In this document: piece by piece, positions 27,329 through 37,272 of the stretch
Layout of the letters: each line of letters opens with the position of its first letter
Position numbering within the stretch: position 1 is the stretch's first letter
Assembly: GCA_016708305.1 (NCBI GenBank)
Contig: JADJGB010000008.1
Location: 124,001-188,000 of the forward strand
Direction: 5' to 3'
DNA: 64,000 nt
From: Sphingobacteriales bacterium
GTDB taxonomy: Bacteria; Bacteroidota; Bacteroidia; Chitinophagales; Chitinophagaceae
Translations under genes and position numbers: made by a program
Notes under the pieces: model-generated
Databases searched by the model: none
The model's input: only the letters and a program-made list of their open reading frames with translations
Told to the model about the DNA's origin: nothing

Positions 27329-27472
27329 TACTTTTGGCGAAATGCAAAGATAGCCAATGATTTTTAGAGTAAGAAGGTAGAATTGAACGTCCAGCAGACG
27401 GTGATTTGCTTCAAATATTTCTCGGTATCGGGGGGACCTAAAATATTTTCCTAAGTTGAAAATTCAATAATC

Positions 27473-28636
27473 TTAAAAGTGACACAAATACACGAATTGC
27501 AATCCAAACAACAGTAACCCACTAATTCTCTCCTTGGCCTTTCTGATCTCTGCATCGAGCAAATCTCTCATCTCCCTTAATTTTTTGTCATCCTTTTTTA
27601 TAGCAGCAAGATTGTGTATTTCACAATGATCCTTAAATCATTGAGTCTGCCTTTGAGCTTTTACGTCATCTGCTATCAACTGATAATGATCTTTGTGTAC
27701 TGCTTTTTGAAAATCTTTGTAAATATGCAGGGTGCTTATTCTCGTCTTTGCATTTTTACACAAAACAGCCTGAACCTGCACCGTTGCCGGCACCGGTATC
27801 CCTAACTGATTGGATACAGTAGAAAAAATATCAATCAGGTAAACAGAGCCGGAAGCACGATAATCTTTTCTTATACCGGGGCCAGAGAAAATCAGCGGAA
27901 CTTTTATACTGTGTTCGTACACATTTTGCTTGCCCATGAGTCCGTGCTTACCAAGCGCCAGGCCATTGTCGCCGGCATAAATGATCATCGTATTTTCAAG
28001 CTGATCTTTTTCTTTCAGTGCATTGATGATATTTCCCGACTGCGCATCAAGGTGGGTCATCATTGCATAGTAATCGCAAATATGGTTATTTATTTCCTGC
28101 AGAACCCGGGGAGTTGCAGCTAATTTTTCATCTCTGATGATGAGTTCGCCATTATCAAAAGGATGTTTGGGTAGAAAGTTCCTGGGCAACTCAATTTTTG
28201 AACTATCATACATTGCTTTGAACTGCGGGGAAGTATTGCGCGGATCGTGCGGCGACATAAAAGCTACATATAAAAAGAAAGGGCTATTTCTTTTGTAGGT
28301 TTTAATAAAATTTACCGCTGCTTCACCAAATACTTCGGTATGATGGCGGTTGTTCATAACCGGCTCCTCTTTTCCCTACAACTGCATCTTCCAGTTGTAG
28401 GGATTGTGTGCCATGCCACCCATGATATAAGCATTCATAAAGGCTGTACCCGATTTAGCCAACGCATCTAAGTTGGGAGTAATAACCTCTTTACCTCCCA
28501 GATGATGAATGGTGCCTTCCATTCTTTGATCGTCAGATACGATAAAAACGATATTGGGTCTGAATTGAGAAAAAGATTTGATGGTTATGAAAACAAAAAT
28601 CGAAAAAATAAAAGCCGTTTTTATTGTCATAGTCAT
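27473..28636 (-). pseudogene. Sulfatase, internally deleted and with nonsense codon
   Basis: N-terminal part (28636 leftward): signal peptide and RPNIVFIVSDDQRMEGTIHH, the metal-binding DD of type I sulfatases, up to AYIMGG. The formylglycine CxPxR segment and about 100 residues after it are missing; instead a 29-bp palindrome lies at 28374–28402. The C-terminal half resumes at FGEAAVNFIKTYKRNSPFFL and includes MIIYAGDNGLALGKHGLMGK. A TGA at about 27637 interrupts, after which KDHCEIHNLAAIKKDDKKLR continues the family's usual end. The deletion removes the catalytic residue, so this is true decay. Confidence 0.85.
28374..28402. repeat. 29-bp palindrome at the sulfatase deletion point
   Basis: CCCTACAACTG at 28374–28384, spacer CATCTTC, exact complement CAGTTGTAGGG at 28392–28402. 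It sits precisely where the sulfatase loses its catalytic segment. Confidence 0.8.
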
Positions 28637-28763
28637 TTTGTATATTATTTAAAATTTGCAAGAAATCCAAAACTAATAAAATATTTTTTTTGTAAATACC
28701 AAAACTAATTATAAATTTATAGGGGCAATCAACATTTTTTTTTAAACTTAAGAACTTTTTTGT

Positions 28764-29795
28764 ATGAAAAACCTATTATATCTATTAATTTTAGTGTTTT
28801 CCACTTCTGCACTTTTTGGTCAAACTATTTGGAAAGATGATTTGGATGGGAAATTAGCGGACTTGTATTTTATAAATTCTTCTACCAATCCATATAATGG
28901 CGGTTCTGGGCTGATTAATAGCGGCGGTCGTTATATCGGCAGCAACCTTACAGCATCAGGTATTGGCAGGGGCTCTGGAACTGTGGCTTCAAATGCATTT
29001 CAGGCTTATGGAGCAAGTGGATTTAATAACTCTAATTTTGACACAAACGATTATTTCCAATTTACGCTTACACCTACAGGTGGCAGACATATTAATTTTA
29101 GCGCTTTTAGTTATACAAGCGGTACCGGATTGGACCTTGTTACCGTAGATAAATTCGCTTTGAGATCTAGTCTGGACGGTTACGCTGCCAACATCGGCAG
29201 CCCTACAAAAACCGGTACCACCATAAGCCTTTCAGCTCCTCAATTTCAAAACATTACTTCCGCTATCACCTTTCGGCTGTATGCATGGGGCGGTGGTATT
29301 CTCTCTGGCACATATTGGGAAATTCAGTCATTTAATTTTACAGGAGCAGTTACGCTGCCGGTAAATTTTGGCATTGTAGAAGCTACAAAAACCGATAATC
29401 TGCTGAACATTAAATGGACAACAGAAAAAGAAGCAGATAATGACCGTTTTGAAATTCAGGCTTCAAAAGACGGAGTGGAATTTAAAACCATAAAATCCGT
29501 TTCCAGCACAGGCTCTTCTGACCAAAATTATGAAGTCAGTATTCCGCTTTCGGATATTGCCTCTGTACTTGGTTTTCCTGCTTTTTTAGCGCTGATGAGT
29601 ATTGGTTTCAGGGGCAGAAAGCGTTTTTATATGCTGCTTCTGGCGGTATTAATCGGTACTGTGAGTTTTTATTCCTGTAGCAAATCGGCCGATGCTCTGC
29701 CAAACCAAAATGAAAAGTTGTTTATTCGTATCAAGCAAATTGATAAAGATGGTGGTAGCAGTTACAGTAAGGTAGTGGCTGTAAAGAATTATTAA
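28764..29795 (+). CDS. Secreted protein of unknown function with C-terminal membrane segment
   Basis: A 343-residue protein with a clear signal peptide (MKNLLYLLILVFSTSALFGQ). Residues 20–195 are Gly/Ser/Thr/Asn-rich and beta-structured (VDKFALRSSLDGYAANIGSP), like the beta-sandwich modules of exported Bacteroidota proteins; 200–265 resemble a fibronectin-like repeat (LNIKWTTEKEADNDRFEIQA). A hydrophobic stretch (FPAFLALMSIGFRGRKRFYM and following) lies near residue 275. Divergently oriented from the sulfatase. Function unknown; location among polysaccharide genes suggests glycan binding. Confidence 0.6.
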   Translation: MKNLLYLLILVFSTSALFGQTIWKDDLDGKLADLYFINSSTNPYNGGSGLINSGGRYIGSNLTASGIGRGSGTVASNAFQAYGASGFNNSNFDTNDYFQFTLTPTGGRHINFSAFSYTSGTGLDLVTVDKFALRSSLDGYAANIGSPTKTGTTISLSAPQFQNITSAITFRLYAWGGGILSGTYWEIQSFNFTGAVTLPVNFGIVEATKTDNLLNIKWTTEKEADNDRFEIQASKDGVEFKTIKSVSSTGSSDQNYEVSIPLSDIASVLGFPAFLALMSIGFRGRKRFYMLLLAVLIGTVSFYSCSKSADALPNQNEKLFIRIKQIDKDGGSSYSKVVAVKNY

Positions 29796-29827
29796 TTATT
29801 AACGAATTATTTATTTTTTTAGCAGAG

Positions 29828-29855
29828 AACCGCAAAATATTGCGGTTTTCTATTT
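29828..29855 (+). terminator. Rho-independent terminator
   Basis: AACCGCAA at 29828–29835 pairs with TTGCGGTT at 29840–29847, followed by TTCTATTTT; 33 bases after the preceding stop. Confidence 0.7.
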
Positions 29856-29936
29856 TCAGAATTTTACTTAAAAATTAGGACACGAATACATCAAATTCTT
29901 AGGAATAATTTTGTACCTTAACCAAAATTATTTCTA

Positions 29937-31872
29937 ATGCGGTTTCAAAAAATTCTAAGAATATTTCTTTTGTTTATTTCAGCCTTCCTGAGTTTTTCAA
30001 TATTTGCTTCCACCCCGAAACCTGCTTCAAAAACAAGGTGATGCACAATTTCTGAAAACCGTTATTTTGCCAAAAGAAAAATGGATACCCCATCCGGCTT
30101 ATAATAATCGGGCGGGTTGGGACAAACTTTTTAAAAATGAAAAAGCCGATATCATCAGCGAGGGGGAGAGGTTTTTAAGCTACGAATGGAAGGTAATTAA
30201 AGCTACCGATTACATCGAGTTCTCGCTCAGCGGTTCGCGCAGTATTATGGAGCTACCGTATAACAAAAACATCAATGCCGTGTATTCCTTGTTTCTGGCT
30301 GAAATGGCAGAGGGTAAGGGTCGGTTTATTAATCAATTGATGAATGGCGCTTTCAACTTATGCGAGATGACCACCTGGGCGGCATCGGCGCATCTGTCCA
30401 TTCAGCTGAATCATAAAAAATTTCCAGACCACAAACAGCAAATTATTGATTTGGTATCCGGCGATATTGGTTCCATGTTTTCATGGATATACTACTTTTT
30501 ACACACGGAGTTCGATAAGCGTGAACCGTTAATCGCTGAGAGAATGCAGTACGAATTAGAGAGAAGGATTATGCAGCCTTATATGACGCAGGATCATTTC
30601 TGGTGGATGGGTTTTGGCAAAAATCCGAATCAGATGGTGAACAACTGGAATCCCTGGTGTAATAGTAATGTACTGCAGGTTTTTGCTTTGATGGAAAACG
30701 ACCCCGTAAAACTTTCAAAAGCGGTTTATAGAACCATGCTTTCGGTGGACAAGTTTATGAACTATAATAAAGATGACGGAGCCTGCGAGGAAGGTCCTTC
30801 ATACTGGGGACATGCTGCCGGCAAGATGTACGATTATTTGCAAATACTGTATGATATCACAGGGGGAAAAATTTCTGTTTTCAACAATCCGTTAGTCAAA
30901 AAGATGGGAGAATATATTTCAAGAAGTTACGTTGGCAACAATTGGGTTGTCAATTTTGCAGATGCGTCTGCAAAAGGCGGAAAAAATGCACCACTGATTT
31001 ATCGTTATGGTAAGGCAGTTGGCAGTGCGGAGATGGAGGCTTTTGCAGCCTATTTGATAGAAAACAACAAAGACGAATTAAAAATTGCTTCAGGCAGAGA
31101 TATGTTCAGAACACTGCAGGGAATGTTATACAATAACGAAATTATAAATATAAAACCGGCGCTTCCGTCAGAGGCGTTTATCTGGTATCCCCAAACCGAA
31201 TTTTGTTACATGAAAAACAAAAATTTCTTCTTTGCTGCAAAAGGTGGTTATAACGATGAAAGCCACAATCACAATGACATAGGGACTTTCTGTCTTTATA
31301 TGGACACCATTCCTTTTTTTATAGATGCAGGAGTGGGCACCTATACCCGTCAGACTTTCAGCAGTGAGCGGTATTCTATATGGACAATGCAGAGCAATTA
31401 TCACAACCTGCCCGAAATCAATGGGCAACAGCAGCAGTACGGATTACAGTATAAGGCTAAGAATGTAAGTTTTAATCCTAAGCAACAGAAATTAAGCATG
31501 GATATCATTGGCGCTTATAGCAAAGATGCCGAAGTAAAATCATGGCAGCGCAGCTACACTTTTTCAGATAAAGGATTATTAATTAATGATGCTTTTGAAC
31601 TTTTGGCAACAAAAGAACCGTTGAAGTTTCATTTTTTAGTGTGGTCCAATCCGAAAATGATAAAACCCGGAACATTGTCGTTTGAAAGAGAAGGTAAAAC
31701 GGTGTTAATGAATTATGATTTTAAGAAATTGGGCTGGTCAACGGAAACAATTCCTTTGCAGGATCGGCAGTTGTCGGCAGTGTGGGGCGATGAAGTGTAC
31801 AGAGTGACCTTTATTTCAAAAAGGCAAGACTTAAAAGGGAGTTATAATTTCATTATTTCAAAGGGGAAGTGA
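29937..31872 (+). CDS. Heparinase II/III-like polysaccharide lyase, one frameshift in signal region
   Basis: The ATG at 29937 gives a signal peptide (MRFQKILRIFLLFISAFLSF); a one-base shift between 30000 and 30050 joins it to the main frame that runs to 31872, total about 645 residues. The N-terminal half is the helical alpha/alpha toroid (TTWAASAHLSIQLN, DDGACEEGPSYWGHAAGKMY) and the C-terminal half the beta-sandwich with the conserved HNHNDIGTFCLYMD. These enzymes cleave uronic-acid-containing polysaccharides by beta-elimination; Tyr and His in GPSYWGHA are likely catalytic residues. Next to GH31 and a decayed sulfatase it suggests a remnant locus for sulfated or glycosaminoglycan-like glycans. 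Substrate unknown. Confidence 0.8.
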
Positions 31873-31925
31873 TTATTTTGTTATCAGGGTTTTATAATAC
31901 TTAAAATCATGATTAGATTTGTGGT

Positions 31926-33905
31926 ATGATATTCGACAGAAAAGATTTATCCAACGGTCAGTTGGTTCATTTGTATAAAAGCATTTTGTACCCGCGCCTT
32001 ATCGAAGAAAAGATGCTGATTCTTCTCCGGCAGGGGAAAATCAGCAAATGGTTCAGCGGCATCGGTCAAGAAGCCATTGGCGTAGGCGCCACACTGGCGC
32101 TTCAGCAGGATGAGTGGATTATGAGTATGCACCGCCATCTGGGAGTTTTTACTACCCGAAACCTGCCGCTTCATAAACTATTTATGCAATGGGAAGGAAT
32201 GATGGATGGATATACTAAAGGCCGGGACAGGAGTTTTCATTTCGGCAGCAGGCAACATCATATCTGCGGGATGATTTCTCACCTGGGGCCGCAATTGGCA
32301 GTCGGTGACGGTGTGGCGCTTGCACAAAAACTTTCGGGAAAGAATAAAATCACGCTGGCCTTTACCGGTGAAGGCGGCACCAGCGAGGGCGACTTTCATG
32401 AAGCGCTGAATGTGGCTTCTGTGTGGGATTTGCCCATTATTTTTTTAGTGGATAATAATGGTTACGCGCTCAGTACTCCTGTAAGTGAACAATATCGCTG
32501 CATCAGTCTGGCAGATAAAGCCAAAGGATACGGCATGGAAGGCGTGACCATTGACGGGAACAATGTGCTTGCCGTTTATGATACTATTAAAGGCGTAAGA
32601 GAATATTGCATCCGCAACAAGCGGCCCTATCTTGTGGAATGTATGACCTTCAGGATGAGGGGTCACGAGGAAGCCAGCGGAACCAAATATGTACCACCGG
32701 AGTTGTTTGTACTTTGGGGGCAAAGAGATCCCGTCAGGAATTTTGAAACATTTTTATTAGAACAACAGGTAATTATTCCTGATGATATTGACTCCATCAC
32801 CGACACACTCAAGCAACAGATAGAGAAAGAATTGTCAATGGCAGAGAATCTGCCTTCTATAATAGTCAATACCGAAGATGAGGTAAATGATGTTTATGCC
32901 CCGCATGAGCAGTTGATTGCTCCTACTGATGAAGCTCCAAAAACCGAGAAGCGTTTTATAGAAGCCATAAAAGATGGTTTGGAGCAGTCGCTCGAAAAAA
33001 ATGTCCGGCTCATCATCATGGGGCAGGATATTGCCGAGTATGGCGGCGCTTTCAAAGTAACTGAAGGTTTTGTAAAAAAATATGGCAGAGAAAGAATCAG
33101 AAACACGCCCATCTGCGAGAGCGCGATTGTGGGCGCTGGATTGGGATTGAGCCTGGAGGGCTATAAATCGGTGGTGGAAATGCAGTTTGCCGATTTCGTT
33201 ACCATGGGTTTCAATCAGATAGTAAACAATCTTGCAAAAATTCATTATCGCTGGGGACAAAATGCCGATGTAGTCATCAGGATGCCAACAGGTGGCGGAA
33301 TGGGTGCAGGGCCTTTCCACAGCCAGAGCAATGAGGCATGGTTTACACATACGCCAGGATTGAAGGTCGTATATCCTGCTACCCCCGACGATGCCAAAGG
33401 ATTGATGATAGCAGCCATAAATGATCCTAATCCGGTAATCTTTTTTGAGCACAAAGGACTGTACCGCAGCATAAGCGGGCCTGTGCCTGATGAAATGTAC
33501 GAAACACAAATCGGTAAAGCCAGGCAGGTAATGCAGGGTGATGAAGTATCCGTCATCACCTATGGCATGGGTGTGGTATGGGCCGAAGATTTTGCTGCCG
33601 AACATCCCGAAATCTCAATGGATATTGTGGATTTAAGAACATTGCTGCCTTTGGATTATGCTGCCATCCGGGCTTCGATAAAAAGAACCGGCAGAGTGTT
33701 GGTCTTGCATGAAGACACCCAGTTTGGCGGTATCGGCGGTGAAATTGCCGCCTGGATAGGCGAGCATTGCTTTAGCATGTTGGATGCACCTGTGATGCGT
33801 TGCGCTTCGCTAGATACTCCTGTTCCTTTCAATAAAAATCTGGAAAAGAATTTTATGGCCAAAGCAAGATTAAAGGAGATGATGGAGGCGTTGATAAATT
33901 ATTAA
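31926..33905 (+). CDS. 2-oxoacid dehydrogenase E1, alpha–beta fusion
   Basis: A 659-residue fusion of the alpha and beta subunits of a thiamine-diphosphate E1 component. Alpha part (1–300): TPP motif FTGEGGTSEGDFHEALNVAS ending VDNNGYAL, and FRMRGHEEASGTKY. Beta part (340–659): IIMGQDIAEYGGAFKVTEGF, ESAIVGAGLGLSLEGYKSVV and MPTGGGMGAGPFHSQ. This arrangement is usual in Bacteroidota, where it serves branched-chain or pyruvate-type 2-oxoacid oxidation with separate E2 and E3 genes, not present here. Frame intact, start chosen at 31926 because it begins the conserved N-terminus. Confidence 0.9.
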   Translation: MIFDRKDLSNGQLVHLYKSILYPRLIEEKMLILLRQGKISKWFSGIGQEAIGVGATLALQQDEWIMSMHRHLGVFTTRNLPLHKLFMQWEGMMDGYTKGRDRSFHFGSRQHHICGMISHLGPQLAVGDGVALAQKLSGKNKITLAFTGEGGTSEGDFHEALNVASVWDLPIIFLVDNNGYALSTPVSEQYRCISLADKAKGYGMEGVTIDGNNVLAVYDTIKGVREYCIRNKRPYLVECMTFRMRGHEEASGTKYVPPELFVLWGQRDPVRNFETFLLEQQVIIPDDIDSITDTLKQQIEKELSMAENLPSIIVNTEDEVNDVYAPHEQLIAPTDEAPKTEKRFIEAIKDGLEQSLEKNVRLIIMGQDIAEYGGAFKVTEGFVKKYGRERIRNTPICESAIVGAGLGLSLEGYKSVVEMQFADFVTMGFNQIVNNLAKIHYRWGQNADVVIRMPTGGGMGAGPFHSQSNEAWFTHTPGLKVVYPATPDDAKGLMIAAINDPNPVIFFEHKGLYRSISGPVPDEMYETQIGKARQVMQGDEVSVITYGMGVVWAEDFAAEHPEISMDIVDLRTLLPLDYAAIRASIKRTGRVLVLHEDTQFGGIGGEIAAWIGEHCFSMLDAPVMRCASLDTPVPFNKNLEKNFMAKARLKEMMEALINY

Positions 33906-34044
33906 TGTCAGGAGCCTTAAAAAAATATAGGTATATTAATTGTAATGGTCATCAGAAAAGACAGATTATAATTTGATAATACATCCTGAACCTGAATGAG
34001 TATGTATATAAATTATCCGTTTCTTTTATTTAAAGTAAAATTCA

Positions 34045-34052
34045 TACATTTG
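34045..34052 (+). promoter_or_regulatory. Bacteroidota -7 box TACATTTG
   Basis: TACATTTG fits TAnnTTTG and lies about 100 bases upstream of the start codon at 34156, leaving an AT-rich leader. The -33 TTTG box is not clear (TTTATTTAAAG is the closest). Confidence 0.45.
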
Positions 34053-34155
34053 CAACCGCAAAAACATAGCTGTTTTATAAATCACTATGAATTAAAAACT
34101 TAATGATATTTTATTAAAAAAGATATCATTTTACTAATCAGAAAATTAAAAAGAA

Positions 34156-34863
34156 ATGAAGAAAATCACATTCAATCTCCCCGCAGAAGCGCTGGGAGAA
34201 GCTACGGAAGCACTTTTATTAGGCGATTTCAATAATTGGAGTTTAGATGAAGCTATTAAATTATCCGTACAAAAAGACGGAAGCCTGAAAGCAAGCGTAT
34301 TATTGGAAGAAGGAAAATCTTACCAGTTTCGTTATTTATTAAATGACGGAAGATGGATAAACGATTGGAATGCTGATAATTACGTTCATAATACGGTATT
34401 TGGTGTACAAAATTCTGTAATTTTTGTACCGGTTGATGAAGTGGTGGCTACACAGGAAGTGGTGGAAGCCAAGGTTGAAAAACCTGCAAAAAAAGCAAAA
34501 ACTGTTAAGGCAACTAAAGAAACAAAAGCTGTAAAAGAAACAAAAACTGCAAAAGAGCCGACAAAACCAAAAAAAAAGGCTGTAAAAGTTGAGGCTCCTG
34601 CTGTTGATGACCTCACAAAAATTGAAGGTATCAGATCCAAAATCTCTCAATTATTAATAGCAGAAGGCATTCAGTCTTTCAAAGAACTTTCAAAAGCAAC
34701 CACTAAAAATTTGAAAGCGATTTTGGAAGCAGCCGGCAGCAAATTTCAAGTACATGACCCTTCTACTTGGGCAAAACAAGCTAAATTAGCCGCTGCCGAA
34801 AAGTGGGAAAAATTATTGGAACTGCAGGCCGAACTGAAAGGCGGTAAAGCAGCCAAAAAGTAA
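34156..34863 (+). CDS. CBM48-like domain + Lys-rich linker + helix-hairpin-helix protein
   Basis: A 235-residue protein in three parts. Residues 1–90 match the isoamylase-type N-terminal (CBM48/AMPK glycogen-binding) fold: EALLLGDFNNWSLDEAIKLS and YQFRYLLNDGRWINDWNADN. Residues 95–145 are a Lys/Ala/Glu/Thr linker of low complexity. Residues 150–215 carry a helix-hairpin-helix domain of the type found in DUF4332-like proteins (DDLTKIEGIRSKISQLLIAE, GIQSFKELSKATTKNLKAIL). The linker and HhH suggest nucleic-acid binding; the N-terminal domain may bind glycans or proteins. A transcribed leader precedes it. Function unknown. Confidence 0.8.
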   Translation: MKKITFNLPAEALGEATEALLLGDFNNWSLDEAIKLSVQKDGSLKASVLLEEGKSYQFRYLLNDGRWINDWNADNYVHNTVFGVQNSVIFVPVDEVVATQEVVEAKVEKPAKKAKTVKATKETKAVKETKTAKEPTKPKKKAVKVEAPAVDDLTKIEGIRSKISQLLIAEGIQSFKELSKATTKNLKAILEAAGSKFQVHDPSTWAKQAKLAAAEKWEKLLELQAELKGGKAAKK

Positions 34864-34979
34864 ATTGTTATCTTATCATTTACCCGGTTTTTCTTAGGTT
34901 CATTTGTTTCCATTTGTTTCTTTTTGGATGCAAATAGGGTGATTTTGTAAAAAAATCAGTATTTTTTACAAGTTCCTCG

Positions 34980-34987
34980 TAACTTTG
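34980..34987 (+). promoter_or_regulatory. Bacteroidota -7 box TAACTTTG upstream of typA
   Basis: TAACTTTG matches TAnnTTTG, 29 bases before the typA ATG, in a position consistent with a short leader. Confidence 0.55.
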
Positions 34988-35015
34988 CGCCTCCAAAAAA
35001 AATTAAACAAAACAA

Positions 35016-36826
35016 ATGGACTTAAGAAATATCGCTATTATAGCTCACGTTGACCATGGAAAAACCACATTAGTAGATAATATTCTTCGTGCCACCAAAG
35101 TATTCAGGGATAATCAGGATACCGGCGATCTTATTATGGATAGCAATGATCTGGAGCGCGAAAGAGGAATTACCATTTTCAGCAAGAATGCCGCAGTTAC
35201 CTACAAAGACGTAAAAATCAATGTGATAGATACTCCGGGACACGCCGATTTTGGAGGAGAGGTAGAACGTGTGCTCAAGATGGCTGATGGTGTTATCCTG
35301 CTGGTTGATGCCTTTGAAGGACCGATGCCACAGACTCGTTTTGTGTTGCAAAAGGCGCTTCATCTGAACCTGAAACCGATTGTGGTTATCAACAAGGTGG
35401 ATAAACCCAATTGCAGACCAGATGAAGTGCATGATGCCGTTTTTGAGCTTTTCTTTCAGTTGGATGCTACCGAAGAGCAACTAGATTTCCCCACTTATTA
35501 TGGCTCCGGCAAGCAAGGATGGTTCAATGAAACATTGGAACCCTTCGAAAACATTAATCCGCTATTGGATGGTATTTTGAAGCATGTGCCACCGCCTCAT
35601 ATAAATAAGGGAACCCTGCAAATGCAAATCACTTCGCTGGATTACTCTTCATTTCTTGGCCGAATTGCCATTGGCAAAGTTGGCCGGGGAGTTATTAAGG
35701 AAGGGCAGCAAATAGCCTTGATGCAACCGGAGGGTGTTGTAAAAAAGATTAAGGTCAAAGAATTGTATGTCTTTGAGGGCATGGGAAAGAAAAAAGTTAG
35801 CGAGGTTTTGGCCGGCGATCTTTGCGCTGTGGTGGGAATTGATGATTTCAATATCGGTGATACGATTTCAGATGTAGAAAATCAGGAAGCATTGCCTTCC
35901 ATCAGTGTGGATGAACCTACCATGAGCATGACTTTCGGCATCAATAATTCACCTTTTTACGGAAAAGACGGGAAATTTGTTACCAGCCGCCACCTGCGCG
36001 AGAGATTGTGGAAGGAGATGGAAAAAAATCTGGCGCTGAAGGTTGAGGAAAGTGAAGGAGGTGATAGTTTTATTGTTTTCGGACGCGGTATTTTACACTG
36101 GGTGTTTTGGTAGAAACCATGCGCCGCGAAGGTTATGAGCTAACAGTAGGCCAACCGCAGGTTATTGTAAAGGAAGAAGACGGCCATAAATATGAACCCT
36201 ATGAAAACCTGGTGGTGGATGTGCCCGAAGAGTTTTCGAGCAAGGTGATAGACTTAGTTACCCGTCGCAAGGGAGAACTGATGGTGATGGAAACAAAAGG
36301 CGAAATGCAACACCTCGAATTTGAAGTTCCTTCCAGAGGTTTGATAGGCATGCGTACCCAAATGCTTACTGCCACCACAGGTGAAGCGGTGATGGCGCAT
36401 CGTTTCTATGATTATAAACCCTGGAAAGGCGCTATCCCCGGCAGAAACAACGGAGTGCTGATTTCCAAATTTCAGGGAAAGACTACAGCATACTCTATTG
36501 ACAAACTTCAAGACCGTGGCACTTTCTTTGTTGACCCGGGTGAAGAAGTATATGCCGGGCAGATTTTAGCTGAAAATATAAAACCGGGCGATTTGGTAGT
36601 TAATGGTATTGAAGAAAAAAAACTAACAAACCACCGTGCCAGCGGAAGCGATGCAGCCACCAATATTGCGCCAAAAACACAATTGTCTCTGGAAGAGTGT
36701 ATGGAATATATTGAGCAGGATGAATGTATTGAAGTAACGCCCAATTTCATCAGAATGAGAAAAGTAATACTGGATGAAATTGAAAGAAACAGACAGGCAA
36801 AAAAGATGGCTGCTGAGGCTATTTGA
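35016..36826 (+). CDS. typA: TypA/BipA translational GTPase, one frameshift
   Basis: Begins [20 protein letters not shown] with the P-loop AHVDHGKT, then [12 protein letters not shown] (switch), [11 protein letters not shown] (G3) and [10 protein letters not shown] (G4); the C-terminal domain has the BipA-typical GRGxLHLG motif and [15 protein letters not shown]. TypA is a ribosome-associated GTPase needed at low temperature and under stress. The frame breaks near 36098: TTACACTGGGTG should read TTACACCTGGGT, so one C is missing and the two parts join to about 604 residues, normal for the family. The loss is probably a sequencing error in this well-conserved gene. Confidence 0.95.
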
Positions 36827-36843
36827 TTCGTGTTCCAATAAAA

Positions 36844-36886
36844 TATTATGGTTGTACCCCCATTTTGGTGGCACGACCATTTTTTT
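36844..36886 (+). terminator. Rho-independent terminator after typA
   Basis: TATGGTTGTACCCCCATTTT pairs with GGTGGCACGACCAT through nested stems (TGGTTGT/ACGACCA, with G–T pairing) and is followed by eight T's. Ends the typA transcript. Confidence 0.65.
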
Positions 36887-36889
36887 TGG

Positions 36890-37250
36890 AGATCAATGAG
36901 AAGTAATTGTGGCTCAGTTTTATTTATTGGGAAGCTCTGATGTATTAGGTGAAAATAAAGAATATTGGAACTTATATGCCCATCAGCGTAATAGAGATTC
37001 ATGAAGGATACATGCTTTCTCCCGATAGAAAGTTGATTTTGGGTCAATGAAGAAAATTTCAGAAGCCTGTGCAGATTATAACAAAGCAAAAGAAAGCGGA
37101 AACAAAAATGCCGATACCAAAATAAAAAAATGTGCGCTCCCGCACCTGAAGGATAGCGTTTCTTATTCTATTCTATTTCTGCGAAAAAAAATTGGCTGGA
37201 AAGTATTAATCGTTAAAATTGATTATATTTGTTTCACTCAAACAAATTAG
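36890..37250 (+). other. Possible remnant of a small repeat (TPR/Sel1-like) protein
   Basis: No intact gene. At 37047–37140 the plus frame reads KKISEACADYNKAKESGNKN then ADTKIKKCAL, resembling the end of Bacteroidota tetratricopeptide lipoproteins (ACEDYKKACELGDKDAC type). Before that, short similar fragments are out of frame. Likely a relic; otherwise nothing is visible in this stretch apart from the promoter-like box at 37224–37231. Confidence 0.35.
37224..37231 (+). promoter_or_regulatory. Bacteroidota -7 box TATATTTG before the FHA gene
   Basis: TATATTTG fits TAnnTTTG and is 42 bases upstream of the FHA-protein ATG. Confidence 0.5.
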
Positions 37251-37272
37251 TCAACACTAAAAACGATTTCGT

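Noticed and set aside
32835..33605. 256-residue minus-strand frame inside the E1 fusion gene
   Set aside because: The plus strand encodes a well-conserved enzyme across the whole stretch; the reverse frame has no recognisable domain.
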